Origin: an uncultured Clostridia bacterium
Lineage (GTDB): Bacteria; Bacillota; Clostridia; Christensenellales; Borkfalkiaceae
DNA: 64,000 bases
Assembly (NCBI GenBank): GCA_934254825.1
Contig: CAKQMB010000002.1
Coordinates: 199,447 to 263,446 of the forward strand
Direction of reading: 5' to 3'
Part shown: positions 63,767 to 64,000 of the stretch, in pieces
Layout of the letters: the number at the start of each line of letters is the position of its first letter
How positions within the stretch are numbered: the first letter of the stretch is position 1
The notes under the pieces: generated by a model
Told to the model about the DNA's origin: nothing
What the model saw: only the letters and a program-made list of their open reading frames with translations
Databases searched by the model: none
Translations under genes and position numbers: made by a program

Positions 63767-63772
63767 TGATAA

Positions 63773-63920
63773 TGCCAATCAAAAGAAATGTAAGTACGCC
63801 TTAAAGCCATCTTTTTCGCGCTTTTTGCGAAATGCTCGCTTATAGTATGTGTATACAATTGCGTTCGCCTTCCACAAAAATCATCAAAAAATATGACTTT
63901 AAGGTCTAAGGAGTTTGGCA
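63773..63920. repeat. Hairpin repeat element E
   Basis: Core 63799-63904 has inverted ends CCTTAAAGCCAT / ATGACTTTAAGG and the GCTCGCTT...GCGTTCGCCT tip seen in elements B and D; outer TGCCAA / TTGGCA. It overlaps the broken end of the transposase fragment. Confidence 0.75.
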
Positions 63921-64000
63921 GCATATATGGCTCATCAGTAAATTGATATCCGCTTGCGTATAATTTTCAAGACTTTCGCCTCTCGGTATTACACGGCGAA
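63906..64000 (-). pseudogene. IS30-type transposase, C-terminal fragment (broken; cut by window edge)
   Basis: Minus strand from the window edge: RRVIPRGESLENYTQADINLLMSHI, then CCQTP and a TAG at 63906. The first 25 residues match the region of IS30-family transposases just before the usual HINSYPRK...LNxKTPY ending. Homology stops at about 63926, where repeat element E begins, so the end appears replaced by the element. The N-terminal part is outside the window. Confidence 0.65.

Noticed and set aside
1..64000. CRISPR array or prophage
   Set aside because: No regularly spaced identical repeats with unique spacers and no phage structural genes were seen.

Overview
The window looks like a chromosomal segment of a spore-forming, Gram-positive member of the Clostridia, probably an uncultured gut species. 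The evidence is a spoIIR, sleB-ypeB and sipL-like sporulation/germination set, many lipobox lipoproteins, phi3T/B. subtilis-type ThyA, a non-mevalonate IspE and moderate GC. Genus and family cannot be fixed from the sequence alone.

Positions 1-44.8 kb hold two large carbohydrate-uptake loci facing each other. The left locus starts at a divergent point near 1.63-1.9 kb. An AraC regulator and a partial GH115-like gene read leftwards. Rightwards run a solute-binding lipoprotein, two ABC permeases, a secreted Ig-like protein, a DUF4838 lipoprotein, two modular beta-helix lipoproteins, an ADP-ribosylglycohydrolase-family protein, a DUF4127 protein, an AGE-family epimerase, a lipoprotein phosphatase and a GH94-like phosphorylase. 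The right locus (44.6 to 26.7 kb, minus strand) has a CxxC-repeat lipoprotein, two permeases, a lipoprotein phosphatase, a solute-binding lipoprotein, a surface protein, a TIM-barrel-like lipoprotein, a DUF4838 protein, a second secreted phosphatase and a large repeat protein. The loci converge on a strong terminator at 26.56 kb. Neither encodes an ABC ATPase, so a shared MsmK/UgpC-type ATPase elsewhere is likely. The recurring partners (AraC, SBP, two permeases, a secreted HCX5R phosphatase, DUF4838, giant binding proteins) suggest two paralogous systems for binding, trimming and importing a decorated, perhaps uronic-acid- or phosphate-bearing, glycan.

Positions 44.8-56.3 kb are mostly housekeeping: a decayed AraC gene, pheS-pheT, a DUF896 protein, an SDR enzyme, thyA-folA, a cupin, a PHP-domain protein, a small unknown protein, a SipL-like spore protein and ispE. 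A region at 53.4-53.57 kb has a promoter, a foldable stretch and a terminator but no gene, and may encode a small RNA. Positions 56.3-63.6 kb carry a BspA-type leucine-rich-repeat lipoprotein, spoIIR, sleB-ypeB, a SecB-like gene, mscL and a Crp/Fnr regulator. The last bases hold a fragment of an IS30-type transposase.

Scattered between genes are hairpin repeats with inverted ends (32.8, 42.3, 53.6, 58.0 and 63.8 kb). In addition, a 14-bp sequence, CTATAAGTCGATTA, occurs at least seven times between 31 and 61 kb, inside and outside genes. All calls come from reading the sequence; no database search was run.
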